Shown here in pieces: positions 46,706 through 56,912 of a stretch of DNA of 64,000 bases. The notes under the pieces are model-generated. The model saw nothing but the letters and a program-made list of their open reading frames with translations, was not told where the DNA came from and did no database searches. Source of the DNA: Jeotgalicoccus psychrophilus DSM 19085 (GTDB taxonomy: Bacteria > Bacillota > Bacilli > Staphylococcales > Salinicoccaceae). The stretch is from assembly GCF_000425845.1 (NCBI RefSeq), contig NZ_AUEF01000011.1, positions 40,686 to 104,685 on the forward strand. Direction: 5' to 3'. Both the position numbers and the translations under genes were made by a program. The stretch's first letter is position 1; each line of letters opens with the position of its first letter.

Positions 46706-46734
46706 TTGACTTGTACCCGCTTAATTTATATATT
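46706..46734 (+). promoter_or_regulatory. Promoter of metI
   Basis: Plus strand -35 TTGACT (46706-46711), 17-nt spacer, -10 TATATT (46729-46734). The leader is about 40 nt, leaving no room for a SAM riboswitch or T-box. Confidence 0.6.
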
Positions 46735-46778
46735 TAACATATCTTTCAAAAATACATGGATGAAAAGGACGGTAAATA

Positions 46779-47867
46779 TTGGACACTAAATTATCTCAAA
46801 TCTCATTAAATCCTGATCATACAGGAGCAACAACAAGCCCTATATATTTATCAACTGCATTCGAGCATGAAGGCGTCGGGAAATCGACCGGATTTGATTA
46901 CACCCGTACTAAAAATCCAACTCGTTCTCATTTTGAAGAAGCGTTCGCCGAACTTGAAGGCGGCACTCATTCATTTGCAACATCGAGCGGAATGGCAGCT
47001 GTGCAGCTGTGCTGTAATTTATTTAACAGCGGCGACGAAGTACTTGTAAGTTTCGATTTATACGGCGGGACGTTCCGTATTTTCGATTTTTATGAAACGA
47101 AGTATAACGTGAAGTTCCACTATGTAAATTTTAATAATCATGATGAAATAACTTCTCTAATCAATGAAAATACCCGTGCATTTTTTATAGAACCTATCAC
47201 CAACCCTTCGATGGAAACAACTGAATTAGCTCCGTTGTTCAAAATCGCGCAGGATAAAAACATTTTAACTATTATCGACAATACATTTTTAACACCGTAT
47301 TTATCACGTCCGCTCACTGAAGGTGCTGATATTGTTCTTCATTCTGCTACTAAATATATCGGCGGTCATAACGATGTACTGGCAGGTGTCGTTACTGTTA
47401 AAGATGAGACACTCGCTGAATCCCTCAGCTTATATCACAACATGATCGGCGCAACATTGTCTCCTTTTGACGGGTTCTTACTGCTTCGCGGTTTAAAAAC
47501 ACTGCACGTACGCATGGACCGTGCAATCGAAAATGCAAAAAAAGTGTCCGCTCACTTTGAAAATCATGATGCCGTCGATAAAGTGCTCTACGCCGGAACG
47601 ACTGGTATGCTGAGCCTACGCTTTAAAAATACTCACAGTGTGAATACGTTTCTAGAGAATATTGAAGTCTGTACTTTCGCCGAGAGTCTCGGCGGCACAG
47701 AAACATTCATCACATTCCCATTTACACAGACACACGCTGAAATGCCGGATGATGAACGCATGAAACGCGGTATCGATGATTCATTAATCCGTCTGTCAAT
47801 CGGCATTGAAAATGTGAATGACATAATCGAAGATATTGAACAGGCATTGAACAAGTCATTAAAATAA
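46779..47867 (+). CDS. metI: Cystathionine gamma-synthase, MetI type
   Basis: PLP enzyme joining cysteine (or sulphide) to O-acetylhomoserine in methionine synthesis. 362 aa. PIYLSTAFEHEG, FDYTRTKNPTRS, FATSSGMAAVQL, and the PLP Lys192 in HSATKYIGGHNDVLAG are intact, and FDLYGGTFRIF matches staphylococcal MetI closely from memory. Cystathionine lyases share the fold, so the reaction direction is inferred from this and from metAA. Start is TTG (46779-46781) with AAGGACGG upstream; no ATG fits. Not linked to metC, metE or metF here. Confidence 0.88.
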   Translation: MDTKLSQISLNPDHTGATTSPIYLSTAFEHEGVGKSTGFDYTRTKNPTRSHFEEAFAELEGGTHSFATSSGMAAVQLCCNLFNSGDEVLVSFDLYGGTFRIFDFYETKYNVKFHYVNFNNHDEITSLINENTRAFFIEPITNPSMETTELAPLFKIAQDKNILTIIDNTFLTPYLSRPLTEGADIVLHSATKYIGGHNDVLAGVVTVKDETLAESLSLYHNMIGATLSPFDGFLLLRGLKTLHVRMDRAIENAKKVSAHFENHDAVDKVLYAGTTGMLSLRFKNTHSVNTFLENIEVCTFAESLGGTETFITFPFTQTHAEMPDDERMKRGIDDSLIRLSIGIENVNDIIEDIEQALNKSLK

Positions 47868-47910
47868 AAGCAGGCATCGCTTCCCTCACGGGATTCGGAT
47901 GCCTGCTTTC
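47864..47910. terminator. Bidirectional terminator between metI and mqo
   Basis: AAAGCAGGCATC pairs with GATGCCTGCTTT around a 19-nt loop; both transcripts converge on it. Confidence 0.88.
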
Positions 47911-47915
47911 ATTAT

Positions 47916-49421
47916 TTAGCTTAGTAACGCGCCTTCTTCATGACTTTTCAGTCTTAAAGTATCAGTTGTGCGCTCATTCATTTCCTTGAAAATCTCAGGA
48001 TTATCAGATAAAGAAACACCATATGTTGGAATCATTTCTTTAATTTTATCCTGCCATGAACCGAATTCCTCGGGGAATGCACGGCTTAAAAGTTCAAGCA
48101 TTGCATCCACACCTACAGAAGCACCTGGTGATGCACCTAAAAGTGAGGCCATTGAACCGTCTTCCGATACAACCGTCTCAGTACCGAACATTAATGTTCC
48201 TTTACCTTTATCCGTATCTTTAATCATCTGCACACGCTGGCCTGCAGTGATTGTTTTCCAGTCTTCTGAACGGGCTTCAGGAACAAATTCACGAAGTTCA
48301 TCCATACGCTGTTCTTCTTTCAGCAGTACTTGCTGTACTAAGTACTTAGTCAGGCCAAGCTCTTTTGCTCCGGCAGACAGCATAGTCAATACATTGTATG
48401 GTTTAACCGATCCGAATAAATCCAGATACGACCCTGTTTTCAGAAACTTAGGAGAGAACCCTGCAAATGGTCCGAACAGCAACGATCTTTTCCCGTCAAT
48501 ATAACGTGTATCAAGATGCGGTACAGACATCGGCGGTGCACCGACTTTAGCTTTACCATACACTTTAGCCTCATGCTGGTTCACGACTTCTTCATCATCA
48601 CAAACGAGGAATAGTCCGCTTACCGGGAATCCGCCGATATTTTTAGATTCAGGAATGTTTGTCTTCTGCAGAAGCGGCAGGCTTGCGCCGCCGGCACCGA
48701 TAAAGACAAAGTCTGCTGTATGATATTCCAACTTGCTGTTGTTTAAGTTTTTAACTTTTATCTGCCATTTATCTTTTTGAGTGCGGCGAATGTCCTGAAC
48801 AGCATGTTTGAAGTGCACTTCCACACCCTGCTCTTCAAGTCTCTTAAATAACTTTTTAGTCAGACTGCCGAAGTTAATATCCGTTCCTGAATCAATACGG
48901 GTTACACCGATTTCTTCATTCGGGTCACGCCCCTGCATCATCAGCGGCAGCCATTCTTTTAAAATACTGTGATCGTCGGTATATTCCATACCTTCAAACA
49001 GCGGACTTTCAGTCAGTTTTTCCACACGCTTCTTAAGGAACTCAACATTCTTTTCACCTTCCACATAACTCATGTGCGGCACTGTTCGAATGAAGTCCTC
49101 CGGAGTATCTAAATCTCCCTTTTCAATCAAATACGCCCAAAGCTGTTTTGAAATCTGGAACTGTTCGTTAATTTTAATTGCTTTTGAAGTTTCTATTGAG
49201 CCGTCTGCAAGCTCTGGTGTATAGTTCAGCTCACACAGCGCCGAATGCCCCGTGCCGGCGTTATTCCATGCGTTTGAGCTTTCGATTGCAACATCATCAA
49301 GTTTTTCAAAAACTTTAATGTTCCAGTCGGGTTTTAATTCTTTTAATAGTGTTCCAAGCGTGGCACTCATAATCCCGCCACCAATCAGAACCACATCCGT
49401 TTTGCTAATAGAAGTAGTCAT
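47916..49421 (-). CDS. mqo: Malate:quinone oxidoreductase
   Basis: Membrane-associated FAD enzyme oxidising malate to oxaloacetate with quinone reduction. 501 aa. The FAD dinucleotide fold [58 protein letters not shown] and [20 protein letters not shown] are family signatures, and the C-terminal [19 protein letters not shown] is present. Monocistronic; start ATG 49419-49421, with a rather distant AAGGGG site. The upstream 136 bp has no gene. Confidence 0.95.
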   Translation of the reverse strand: MTTSISKTDVVLIGGGIMSATLGTLLKELKPDWNIKVFEKLDDVAIESSNAWNNAGTGHSALCELNYTPELADGSIETSKAIKINEQFQISKQLWAYLIEKGDLDTPEDFIRTVPHMSYVEGEKNVEFLKKRVEKLTESPLFEGMEYTDDHSILKEWLPLMMQGRDPNEEIGVTRIDSGTDINFGSLTKKLFKRLEEQGVEVHFKHAVQDIRRTQKDKWQIKVKNLNNSKLEYHTADFVFIGAGGASLPLLQKTNIPESKNIGGFPVSGLFLVCDDEEVVNQHEAKVYGKAKVGAPPMSVPHLDTRYIDGKRSLLFGPFAGFSPKFLKTGSYLDLFGSVKPYNVLTMLSAGAKELGLTKYLVQQVLLKEEQRMDELREFVPEARSEDWKTITAGQRVQMIKDTDKGKGTLMFGTETVVSEDGSMASLLGASPGASVGVDAMLELLSRAFPEEFGSWQDKIKEMIPTYGVSLSDNPEIFKEMNERTTDTLRLKSHEEGALLS

Positions 49422-49556
49422 ACTTTAATTGATGCCCCTTATCCATGTTTATTATATTAATATTCAGTAACAGTATACTCTTTTTTATTGTTTTCTGAAA
49501 GCTATATCATGAAATGTGTCATACTAATCACCAACAGTGTCATACTAATTAAACTC

Positions 49557-49583
49557 AAAAAAGATGCACTGTCTCAGCACATC
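49557..49583 (-). terminator. Terminator of the PH-like gene
   Basis: GATGTGCTG/CAGTGCATC stem (two wobble pairs) with a 3-nt loop, followed by T6 on the minus strand, 11 bp after the stop. Confidence 0.7.
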
Positions 49584-49593
49584 CTTAATCGTT

Positions 49594-49926
49594 CTATTTT
49601 TCACTTTTTTCGTTAACATATTCCGCAAATTCTTCAATGTTTCCAGCGGTTATATCGACCATTGCAATTTTCCCCATACCTTCCGGGAATTCGATAAACA
49701 GCACATTATCCTCTACGAAAGCACGGACGATATCAGCATAAGCAAACACTCTCGTGTATGCTTCGCCGTTCATATCGACATTCATAAACAGGCGTTCATT
49801 TGTGGTCATGTATGCTCCCGGGAAATGAGCCTGATCTCTTACTTTATATAATAATGTACCTTCAAGTGATGGCCCAAACTTCTCTGTCGGATAAAGATCC
49901 GCTTCAGTTAAATTAATTAAGTTCAC
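49594..49926 (-). CDS. PH-like-domain small protein, unknown function
   Basis: 110 aa. The pattern of short strands (GTLLYKVRDQAHFPGAYMTT, ERLFMNVDMNGEAYTRVFAY, NVLFIEFPEGMGKIAMVDI) followed by a C-terminal helix is that of bacterial PH-like (YokE-type) domains. Start GTG at 49924-49926 with AGGAGG 7 nt upstream. It is 11 bp after the HAD gene and cotranscribed with it. No function is proposed. Confidence 0.65.
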   Translation of the reverse strand: MNLINLTEADLYPTEKFGPSLEGTLLYKVRDQAHFPGAYMTTNERLFMNVDMNGEAYTRVFAYADIVRAFVEDNVLFIEFPEGMGKIAMVDITAGNIEEFAEYVNEKSEK

Positions 49927-49937
49927 AGTTTATCCTC

Positions 49938-50606
49938 CTAAAAATCATTTAATATTTTCCAGTTTTTATCCTGTGCTATTGATAATAAATCATTATCCGG
50001 TGATACTGCTACCGGCTTGCCGACAAGTTCCAGCATTTTTATATCCGTTATGCTGTCACTGTATGCCTGGCTGTTCGGCCAGTCAACTTCTTTGTTTTTA
50101 AAGTGATCTTTAATGATGTCAATCTTGCGTTCGGCAAACACGCGTTCAAATCGTGTTTTATAATCCAGAACATCACCATTATAATGAATTTTTGAACCGA
50201 CGATATAATCGAAACCGACACCTTTAAACAATGCTTCCAATAAAGGAATAAATGCCCCTGAAATCAGCACTATATAATAGTTGTCCTGTTTCAGCTGCTG
50301 AATCTTTTCAAGCAGTGAGACTCTGAGCTCGGTGCTCATTGAATTCGCGACATCTTCAAAAAATCCATCTATTTCATTTTTGGAATAACCTTTGAATGAA
50401 AGTATATAAGATTCCAATGCTCTGTGCTGCATTTTAATTTTTGGCACCATTTTCATTTTATATCCAAAATAGGTCGGCGCAAAATAACGGACAAAATGCT
50501 TATAATTCTTTTTAAATTTCGGGTGATTTTTTAAATGTGCACGAAGCGTTTCAAACGTTTCATGCGGATATAATGTGCCGTCAAAATCAAATAATGCCAC
50601 TTTCAT
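49938..50606 (-). CDS. HAD-IB family phosphatase
   Basis: 222 aa, phosphoserine-phosphatase-like fold. Motif I ALFDFDGTLYP (Asp7, Asp9), motif II LISGAF, and motif IV YSDSITDIKMLELVG are intact. A helical cap fills about residues 15-90. Similar enzymes include SerB and lysophosphatidate phosphatases; the substrate is not readable. It heads a two-gene unit with the PH-like gene. Confidence 0.8.
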   Translation of the reverse strand: MKVALFDFDGTLYPHETFETLRAHLKNHPKFKKNYKHFVRYFAPTYFGYKMKMVPKIKMQHRALESYILSFKGYSKNEIDGFFEDVANSMSTELRVSLLEKIQQLKQDNYYIVLISGAFIPLLEALFKGVGFDYIVGSKIHYNGDVLDYKTRFERVFAERKIDIIKDHFKNKEVDWPNSQAYSDSITDIKMLELVGKPVAVSPDNDLLSIAQDKNWKILNDF

Positions 50607-50709
50607 GTCGGTCTATTCCTCTCCATGGATAATTAATCTACTTTAAATATTTTACCATAAATAGATTAGGGTATATACTAATATGCAATGACTATTAGGA
50701 GGTTGTTTC

Positions 50710-51150
50710 ATGGATTTAACAGTATATTTAGCAGGCGAGATTCACAGCGACTGGAGAGACAAAATTCAGTCTCTGGCAACAGAGAAGGATTTACCGTTAA
50801 CTTTTGTTTCACCTCAGACGAATCATGATTTATCGGATAACATTGGTGAAAATATTTTAGGCGAACAGCCAGGCAAGTATTACCGCGACGATGCAGCATC
50901 AAGCATTAACAATCTGCGTACGCAGGTTTTAATGAACAAAGCTGACGTCGTAATCGCTCTTTTCGGCGAAGAATACAAACAATGGAATACTGCAATGGAT
51001 GCAACAACAGCAATTACTACCGGCAAGCCGTTAATTTTAGTGCGTCCTGAAAAATTAATTCATCCATTAAAAGAAATTTCCGAGAAAGCCAACGTCGTTA
51101 CAAGCACAGTAGAACAAGCAATTGAAGTTTTAGAATATATTTATAAATAA
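50710..51150 (+). CDS. ytoQ: YtoQ-family protein
   Basis: 146 aa, nucleoside 2-deoxyribosyltransferase-like fold. MDLTVYLAGEIHSDWRDKI, then QTNHDLSDNIGENILG, and VLMNKADVVIALFGEEYKQW are the family hallmark. The biochemical role is unknown. AGGAGG is 7 nt before the ATG. Single gene with its own terminator. Confidence 0.88.
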   Translation: MDLTVYLAGEIHSDWRDKIQSLATEKDLPLTFVSPQTNHDLSDNIGENILGEQPGKYYRDDAASSINNLRTQVLMNKADVVIALFGEEYKQWNTAMDATTAITTGKPLILVRPEKLIHPLKEISEKANVVTSTVEQAIEVLEYIYK

Positions 51151-51163
51151 AATAGAATCATTC

Positions 51164-51199
51164 AAAACCGCTCAGTAATAGGATTACCGGGCGGTTTTC
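51164..51199 (+). terminator. Terminator of ytoQ
   Basis: AAAACCGC-TC-AGTAAT pairs with ATTACC-GGGCGGTTTT (mismatch in the middle) around 3 nt; only four T follow, so moderate strength. Confidence 0.7.
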
Positions 51200-51371
51200 G
51201 TCGTGAATTAACAGACAATTCCCCGAATCACGTTGTAATAGCACACAACTATCGTTATAATTGGCGCATGTGTAATTCTATTCTTTTGCTTTGAAAGAAC
51301 AGGTTACTTCATGGTTTATGTAATTTACATAAACAGTTTTACTATATTACTCAAGGGGAGAGGTTTTTTGA

Positions 51372-52940
51372 ATGATTCTTAATACAACAGCAGGATCTGC
51401 TTTCACCTTCACAGCTGGGTGGGAACAGTACGTAATGATGGCGGTTTATTTCATCGTCTTAATTGCGATTGGGGTTTATGCATACAATAAATCCACATCA
51501 AACCTGAACGAGTATATGCTCGGCGGCCGTAATATCGGCGCATGGGTTACTGCTTTATCTGCCGGAGCTTCTGATATGTCGGGCTGGATGCTGATGGGGC
51601 TTCCAGGAAGCATGTACAGTGTGGGGCTCTCAAGTATTTGGATTGCTGTCGGTTTAACAATCGGGGCATACGTGAACTACATAGTTGTCGCTCCGAAACT
51701 TCGTGTTTACTCGGAAGTTTCCAACGACTCAATTACGCTCCCGGACTTTTTTGAAAATCGCTTTAAAGACCGCAAGCATATGCTGCGTATTATCGCAGGC
51801 CTTGTTATTGTAATATTCTTCGCTGTCTACACAGCCAGCGGAATGGTATCAGGCGGTAAATTGTTCGAAAGTGCGTTTAACTTACCGTACCACTGGGGCT
51901 TATTTGTTACAGCCGGCGTAGTTGTAATCTACACATTCTTCGGCGGTTATCTGGCTGTAAGTCTTACAGACTTCTTCCAGGGAACAATAATGTTTATCGC
52001 GATTGTCATGATTCCAATCGCAACATGGATGACACTGACAGGAGACGGTATCGAACCATTTGTCAGAATTGAAGAGCTTGGTGCTTTAGCTGATATTAAC
52101 TATCTGTCACTAATCAGCGGTGTCTCGATAATTACTATCATCAGTAACCTCGCATGGGGCTTTGGGTATTTTGGACAGCCTCATATTATCGTCCGCTTTA
52201 TGTCTATTAAATCTCATAAGCTGATACCAAAAGCCCGCCGTATCGGTATTATCTGGATGGCTATTGCACTTATCGGTGCATGTCTGACTGGTTTGCTTGG
52301 TATCGCATTTACTGATGCGACTCGCCATAATGTAGGAGATCCGGAAACAATCCTGGTACTTATGAGTCAGGTACTCTTCCACCCGTTAGTCGGCGGATTT
52401 TTCCTTGCAGCTATTTTAGCAGCAATTATGAGTACAATTTCTTCACAGCTTTTAGTTACATCAAGTTCACTTGTGCAGGATTTCTACAAGATGATCCGTC
52501 TTAAAATGATTGGCGGTAAAGAAACTAAAACAGAAAAAGAACAGGACAAACTGTTCGTTCTTGTAGGTAGAATTTCTGTAATTCTTGTCGCTGTAGTTGC
52601 AATTCTTATTGCATGGGATGATGAATCAGTTATCCTTAACATCGTTGCTAACGCATGGGCAGGTTTTGGTGCCGCGTTTGGTCCTCTAATGGTCATGGCT
52701 CTCCACTGGAAAGGTATGACACGTTCAGGCGCAATCGCATCTATCATCGGTGGTGCCGGAACGGTTATTATATGGATCGCAGCGGGTACATTCGGTACGG
52801 GACTCTATGAAATTGTTCCTGGTGTTATTGTTGCAACACTTGCTGGTATTATCGTAAGTAAGATGACTCAGAACGAACTTAAACCTGAAATGGCTACAGA
52901 GTTCGAAGAAACTGAAAGAATTTTAAGAGAAGATAAGTAG
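51372..52940 (+). CDS. putP: Sodium/proline symporter
   Basis: 522 aa, 13 helices, SSS family. [46 protein letters not shown]-type loop replaced by [38 protein letters not shown] and SAQLLVTSS-type [17 protein letters not shown] identify PutP. Na+-driven proline import serves nutrition and osmoprotection. Start ATG 51372 after GGGGAGAGG. Alone, with about 170 bp upstream containing no gene. Confidence 0.93.
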   Translation: MILNTTAGSAFTFTAGWEQYVMMAVYFIVLIAIGVYAYNKSTSNLNEYMLGGRNIGAWVTALSAGASDMSGWMLMGLPGSMYSVGLSSIWIAVGLTIGAYVNYIVVAPKLRVYSEVSNDSITLPDFFENRFKDRKHMLRIIAGLVIVIFFAVYTASGMVSGGKLFESAFNLPYHWGLFVTAGVVVIYTFFGGYLAVSLTDFFQGTIMFIAIVMIPIATWMTLTGDGIEPFVRIEELGALADINYLSLISGVSIITIISNLAWGFGYFGQPHIIVRFMSIKSHKLIPKARRIGIIWMAIALIGACLTGLLGIAFTDATRHNVGDPETILVLMSQVLFHPLVGGFFLAAILAAIMSTISSQLLVTSSSLVQDFYKMIRLKMIGGKETKTEKEQDKLFVLVGRISVILVAVVAILIAWDDESVILNIVANAWAGFGAAFGPLMVMALHWKGMTRSGAIASIIGGAGTVIIWIAAGTFGTGLYEIVPGVIVATLAGIIVSKMTQNELKPEMATEFEETERILREDK

Positions 52941-52950
52941 TAAGCAGATA

Positions 52951-52987
52951 AAAAGCGCGAACCGGAAAATCCCGGTTCGCGCTTTTT
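52951..52987. terminator. Bidirectional terminator between putP and TRAP permease
   Basis: AAAAGCGCGAACCGG pairs with CCGGTTCGCGCTTTT around 7 nt; T6 on the plus strand and T5 on the minus. Confidence 0.92.
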
Positions 52988-52998
52988 TCTTTGTTCTA

Positions 52999-55218
52999 TT
53001 AAGCTGTTACAGGTTCCTGTTTTTTCTTCTTATAAAGCTGGTAAGCAACCAGCAGAATGAAGAGACTAAAACCGATTGCATCTGTAACTAAATCACTCTG
53101 GATAAACAGCAGTGCCGTAATGACAGCAACTATTCTTTCAAAAATACTGTACTTCACAAACATAAAGTTTTGTATAAATGATGCGAATGTCGCCATACCG
53201 ACCGCCGCTGTCAGAACTGCCCAGGCCATTTCAAGTGCACTGGCATCTGTAATCAGCAGTATCGTAGGGTTTATAGCAAACATGAACGGCAGCAGCAAGG
53301 CAGCTGAGTCATACTTAAAGCCCTGTACGCCGGTCCTTATCGGCCCTGCTTTCGCTATACCTGCGGTAGCGTACGCCGGCAGGTTGATTGGCGGTGTATC
53401 ATCTGCAAGAACTCCGTAATACAATACAAACAGATGCGCTACAATTACAGGCAGCCCCATATTTGTCAGTACCGGTGCAATAACAGCGGCAAGTACTACA
53501 TATGTCGCTGTAGTCGGCAGTCCCATACCTAAGAGCAGACATGCGAACACTGTCAGTACCAGTGCGATGTACAGCTGGGTATTATCGGTAATCATAAAGT
53601 TCGGCAGCCAGCCTTCAATTGTATCTGAAAAACTGATTACTATTCTTGTAAATTTTGTCGATAATCCGCTCGTTGTAATTACCCCAATCAGGATACCTGC
53701 TGTCGCACAGGCAACGATAATACTCAGGGCATTTCTTGAAGCTTTGTCAAAACCTTCAAGAAGCTGTGTAAATCCGTATTTTTGTGGTGTCACATCTCTT
53801 TTTGTCATCTTCATAAACATTGCAAAGAGCAGCGCAACAATAATTCCGCCAAGCACCATTGTAAATATTGGACTGCGCCAGCGGATAGTTTCTGTATTGA
53901 ATAGACTTAAGCCGAGCGCATCATTAAATATTACGAGCCCCTGGTTCACAAATACGATTAAGTACTGCATCGAGAAAGTGATTGCCAGAAGAATTGCAGC
54001 AAATATTATCGTCCGTCCCATACTCGTTTTAAAACGGTATGCAAAGAATGCGATAACAATCATCGCGATAATCGAATAGAATGCCGAAGCGTTAACTGAC
54101 GCTCTTTCCACTACTAGGAAGTAGAGTAATATTAATATTGGCACTATCAAGTAACCCTGACTGAGCAGCAGTTTTCTTGCCGACGTCATTTCGCTTCTGT
54201 CCATTCCGGAAATATTATGTTTATTGGCTTCGAAATGTACCATAAACAGTATACCTACATAAGCAAGCAGTGCAGGTATCAGTGCACTTTTAATAATTTC
54301 AAAATATGGAATCCCTGTAAACTCAACCATGATAAACGCAGCTGCACCCATAACCGGAGGCAGAAACTGCCCGCTGGATGAAGCAGCAACTTCAACACCG
54401 CCTGCAACATGAGGCGGGAATCCTACTTTTTTCATTAAGGGGATTGTAAACGTTCCGGTCGTTACCGCATTGGCAGTTGAACTCCCTGAAATACTTCCCA
54501 TCATTCCACTTGCAACTACACTTGCTTTGGCCGGACCGCCTTTATATTTGCCGAATCCGCGTATGGCAAGATCGATAAACATTTTTCCGGCACCTGTCGA
54601 TTCCAGAATTGCCCCAAACAGTATAAATATAAATACGAACTGTGCGGAAGCGTAGATCGGTGTTCCGAAAATACCGTTACTTCTGTATGTAATCTCATAG
54701 ACGAATCTCGAGAAGTCGCCTCTATTGTGGTAAAACTGACCGGGCAAAAATTCTCCGGCAAAGAAATAACCGATAGCAATCAATGCAATGATTACAAGCG
54801 GCAGACCAACAACACGTCTCGTTGCTTCTATAACAATAACAATAAACAGTGCACCGATAATTAAATCCAGTTCTGTCGGGCGTGCAGACATTATTTCAGG
54901 TGCATCCTGCCTCTGTATTAAATAAATCCCTAATCCCAGTGATAATCCTGAAAGGATAAAATCGTATATGGGAATTGTTTTTTGTGACGTCCCTTTTCTA
55001 ATTGGGAATATTAAAAACACCAGTACTATTGCAAGTGTCAGGTGAATAATCAGAAATGTTCTTGAACCGATGCCCGGCAAACCGAAGCCTGCAACGTAAA
55101 GGTGAAAAACGGCCAGCAGAATTGAAATAGAACTGACCAGTATGGTGAGTTTTTTTCCAAGATCTCTGTCGCTGCCCTCTAATTCCTGAATCATTTTCTG
55201 TTGTTCTTTAGCATCCAT
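52999..55218 (-). CDS. TRAP transporter fused permease (TAXI type)
   Basis: 739 aa, about 18 helices; the small DctQ-like and large DctM-like permeases are fused, as in TAXI systems. YKGGPAKASVVASGMMGSIS, SGSSTANAVTTGTFTIPLMK, LLGMGLPTTATYVVLAAVIA and HLFVLYYGVLADDTPPINLP are characteristic. Na+-driven uptake of an organic acid; the substrate is unknown (glutamate and C4 or aromatic acids are known for the class). The ATG follows the DUF1850 stop by 3 bp, AGAGGTG upstream. Confidence 0.92.
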   Translation of the reverse strand: MDAKEQQKMIQELEGSDRDLGKKLTILVSSISILLAVFHLYVAGFGLPGIGSRTFLIIHLTLAIVLVFLIFPIRKGTSQKTIPIYDFILSGLSLGLGIYLIQRQDAPEIMSARPTELDLIIGALFIVIVIEATRRVVGLPLVIIALIAIGYFFAGEFLPGQFYHNRGDFSRFVYEITYRSNGIFGTPIYASAQFVFIFILFGAILESTGAGKMFIDLAIRGFGKYKGGPAKASVVASGMMGSISGSSTANAVTTGTFTIPLMKKVGFPPHVAGGVEVAASSSGQFLPPVMGAAAFIMVEFTGIPYFEIIKSALIPALLAYVGILFMVHFEANKHNISGMDRSEMTSARKLLLSQGYLIVPILILLYFLVVERASVNASAFYSIIAMIVIAFFAYRFKTSMGRTIIFAAILLAITFSMQYLIVFVNQGLVIFNDALGLSLFNTETIRWRSPIFTMVLGGIIVALLFAMFMKMTKRDVTPQKYGFTQLLEGFDKASRNALSIIVACATAGILIGVITTSGLSTKFTRIVISFSDTIEGWLPNFMITDNTQLYIALVLTVFACLLLGMGLPTTATYVVLAAVIAPVLTNMGLPVIVAHLFVLYYGVLADDTPPINLPAYATAGIAKAGPIRTGVQGFKYDSAALLLPFMFAINPTILLITDASALEMAWAVLTAAVGMATFASFIQNFMFVKYSIFERIVAVITALLFIQSDLVTDAIGFSLFILLVAYQLYKKKKQEPVTA

Positions 55219-55221
55219 TGG

Positions 55222-55737
55222 TTAATCACCTCTAAAATAACTTTTAATTAATTTTACTTCTAAATTTTTTCCTTTATATGGCGCATTCGAAATAACTATA
55301 TCTGTATCCCCGATAATAATATGATGCGGGAAAACCGATGATGGTCTGATACGCAGCGTCCCTCCGTGAACTTTACGGTTAATATTTTTGATGGTAAATT
55401 TTCCATCTTTCAGTTCGACATCTTCACCTGCATAAGGCATACCTGCCCCAAAAGATTCTGTATGACTTTCCATCGTATAAATACCGTCACCGCGCACTTC
55501 AAAAACTTCACTAACCGGAGAGCGTTCAACCGAATGAATGTAATTCACTTCAAAACGTTCGCCATATTCCACTTCCTGTACAAACAGCTCTTCTTCAGTA
55601 CTCATATCCTCAATAATAATCTTTACCGGCTGATTCAGCTGAAACATTATAACCAGTTCAAGCACGATAAAGAGACTTGTAAGGGATAAAAAGGCATTGC
55701 GTATAAGCAATGCCTTTTTATAATTATCTTTACTCAT
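55222..55737 (-). CDS. DUF1850 protein, TRAP-associated
   Basis: 171 aa. One N-terminal transmembrane segment (about residues 12-30) is followed by an extracellular beta-rich domain. FEVNYIHSVERSPVSEVFEV and YTMESHTESFGAGMPY are the DUF1850 signature, a family nearly always next to TAXI permeases. Its function is unknown; an accessory role between binding protein and permease is inference. The ATG lies 4 bp after the binding-protein stop. Confidence 0.88.
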   Translation of the reverse strand: MSKDNYKKALLIRNAFLSLTSLFIVLELVIMFQLNQPVKIIIEDMSTEEELFVQEVEYGERFEVNYIHSVERSPVSEVFEVRGDGIYTMESHTESFGAGMPYAGEDVELKDGKFTIKNINRKVHGGTLRIRPSSVFPHHIIIGDTDIVISNAPYKGKNLEVKLIKSYFRGD

Positions 55738-55741
55738 TTAA

Positions 55742-56740
55742 TCACTGCTCATCGTAATAGCGCTGTACCCCAGGGTGCAGATCAATCGACATACCGTCTT
55801 CTGCAGTATCAAGTGTCAGCTCTTCCCCGCGGACATGAGCATTTGCCATTGAATCCAGATTTTCAAAAATTGCTTTTGTCATTTCATACATCTGATCTTC
55901 CGGGATATCATTTGAAGCAATCAGCATTGCCTGTACGGCAACTGTAGAAGCTGTACTGTCAAAGTTATCGTAAGCATCTTCCGGAATATCAACCTGAGTA
56001 TAGTAAGTGTACTCTTCCATCAGGTCATTCATTGCATCTTCATCAAAACTTACAATTTTAACGTCAGCACTTGCACTCAACTCCTGGATAGCACCAGTTG
56101 GAGTACCCGCGGTTACGAAAGCAGCATCAACGTTTCCATCCTGCAGGTTAGTTGAAGCATCCGAGAAATCTAAGTATTGCGCGTCAACATCGTCGACTGT
56201 CATGCCGTGTGCTTCAATAATCTGAGTAGCATTGGCTTCAGTACCTGAACCCATGTCCCCAATAGCAACACGTTTCCCTTCAAGATCTGATACCGATTCA
56301 ATTCCTGAGTCCGCTAAAGTAACCAGCTGAATTGTTTCAGGGTAGATTGTGAATACACCACTGTAGTTGTCTAATGGTTCACTGAACATGTTGTTTCCTT
56401 CAGCACCATAGAATGCGATATCATTCTGCACGAGCGCGAGCTGGGCTTCGCCGTTATTTAACTGTTCCGCGTTAGATACAGAGGCACCGGAAGATACACC
56501 CGTTGCACTTACATTATCAAAAGAAGTATCGATAATATCAGCCATTGCTACACCCAGAGGGAAGTAGACCCCTGCTTCACCGCCTGTAAGCAATGTAATA
56601 TTTTCAATCCAGTCGTCTCCTCCCGCTGAATCTCCTGAACCTTCTTCGCTTTCTTCTTCATTCGCAGAGTCTCCGCCGCATGCTGCTAAAACCAGCATAA
56701 CTGCAGAAAGCATCAGTAAAAACCAATAATTCTTTTTCAT
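55742..56740 (-). CDS. TAXI-family TRAP substrate-binding lipoprotein
   Basis: 332 aa. The signal peptide MKKNYWFLLMLSAVMLVLAA ends in a lipobox with Cys21, followed by an acidic linker (SANEEESEEGSGDSAGGDD) and the TAXI domain: LLTGGEAGVYFPLGVAMADI, QLALVQNDIAFYGAEG and LEGKRVAIGDMGSGTEANA. It is anchored outside the membrane and feeds the permease two genes downstream. First gene of the three-gene TRAP operon. Confidence 0.93.
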   Translation of the reverse strand: MKKNYWFLLMLSAVMLVLAACGGDSANEEESEEGSGDSAGGDDWIENITLLTGGEAGVYFPLGVAMADIIDTSFDNVSATGVSSGASVSNAEQLNNGEAQLALVQNDIAFYGAEGNNMFSEPLDNYSGVFTIYPETIQLVTLADSGIESVSDLEGKRVAIGDMGSGTEANATQIIEAHGMTVDDVDAQYLDFSDASTNLQDGNVDAAFVTAGTPTGAIQELSASADVKIVSFDEDAMNDLMEEYTYYTQVDIPEDAYDNFDSTASTVAVQAMLIASNDIPEDQMYEMTKAIFENLDSMANAHVRGEELTLDTAEDGMSIDLHPGVQRYYDEQ

Positions 56741-56912
56741 AAAAATTATTCCCCTTTCAAAATTTTTACTTTCTTACCAATTATCTTACCATAATATCGC
56801 TTTCAATAATTAGAAAATTCTTCTTATATTTAAATGAATGCATATTAATTTGTTTTCTCTGATTCCCACTAACCTCATTAAATGCTAATATTAATTTAAC
56901 GAGGTGCACACA

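Noticed and set aside
47968..48504. 178-codon open frame opposite mqo
   Set aside because: Shadow of the intact mqo gene, Ser/Pro-rich, with no ribosome site.
49564..49851. Plus-strand frame opposite the PH-like gene
   Set aside because: The minus-strand gene has an AGGAGG site, operon context and a terminator; this frame has none.
53567..54079. 170-codon open frame opposite the TRAP permease
   Set aside because: Shadow of the permease; no independent signals.
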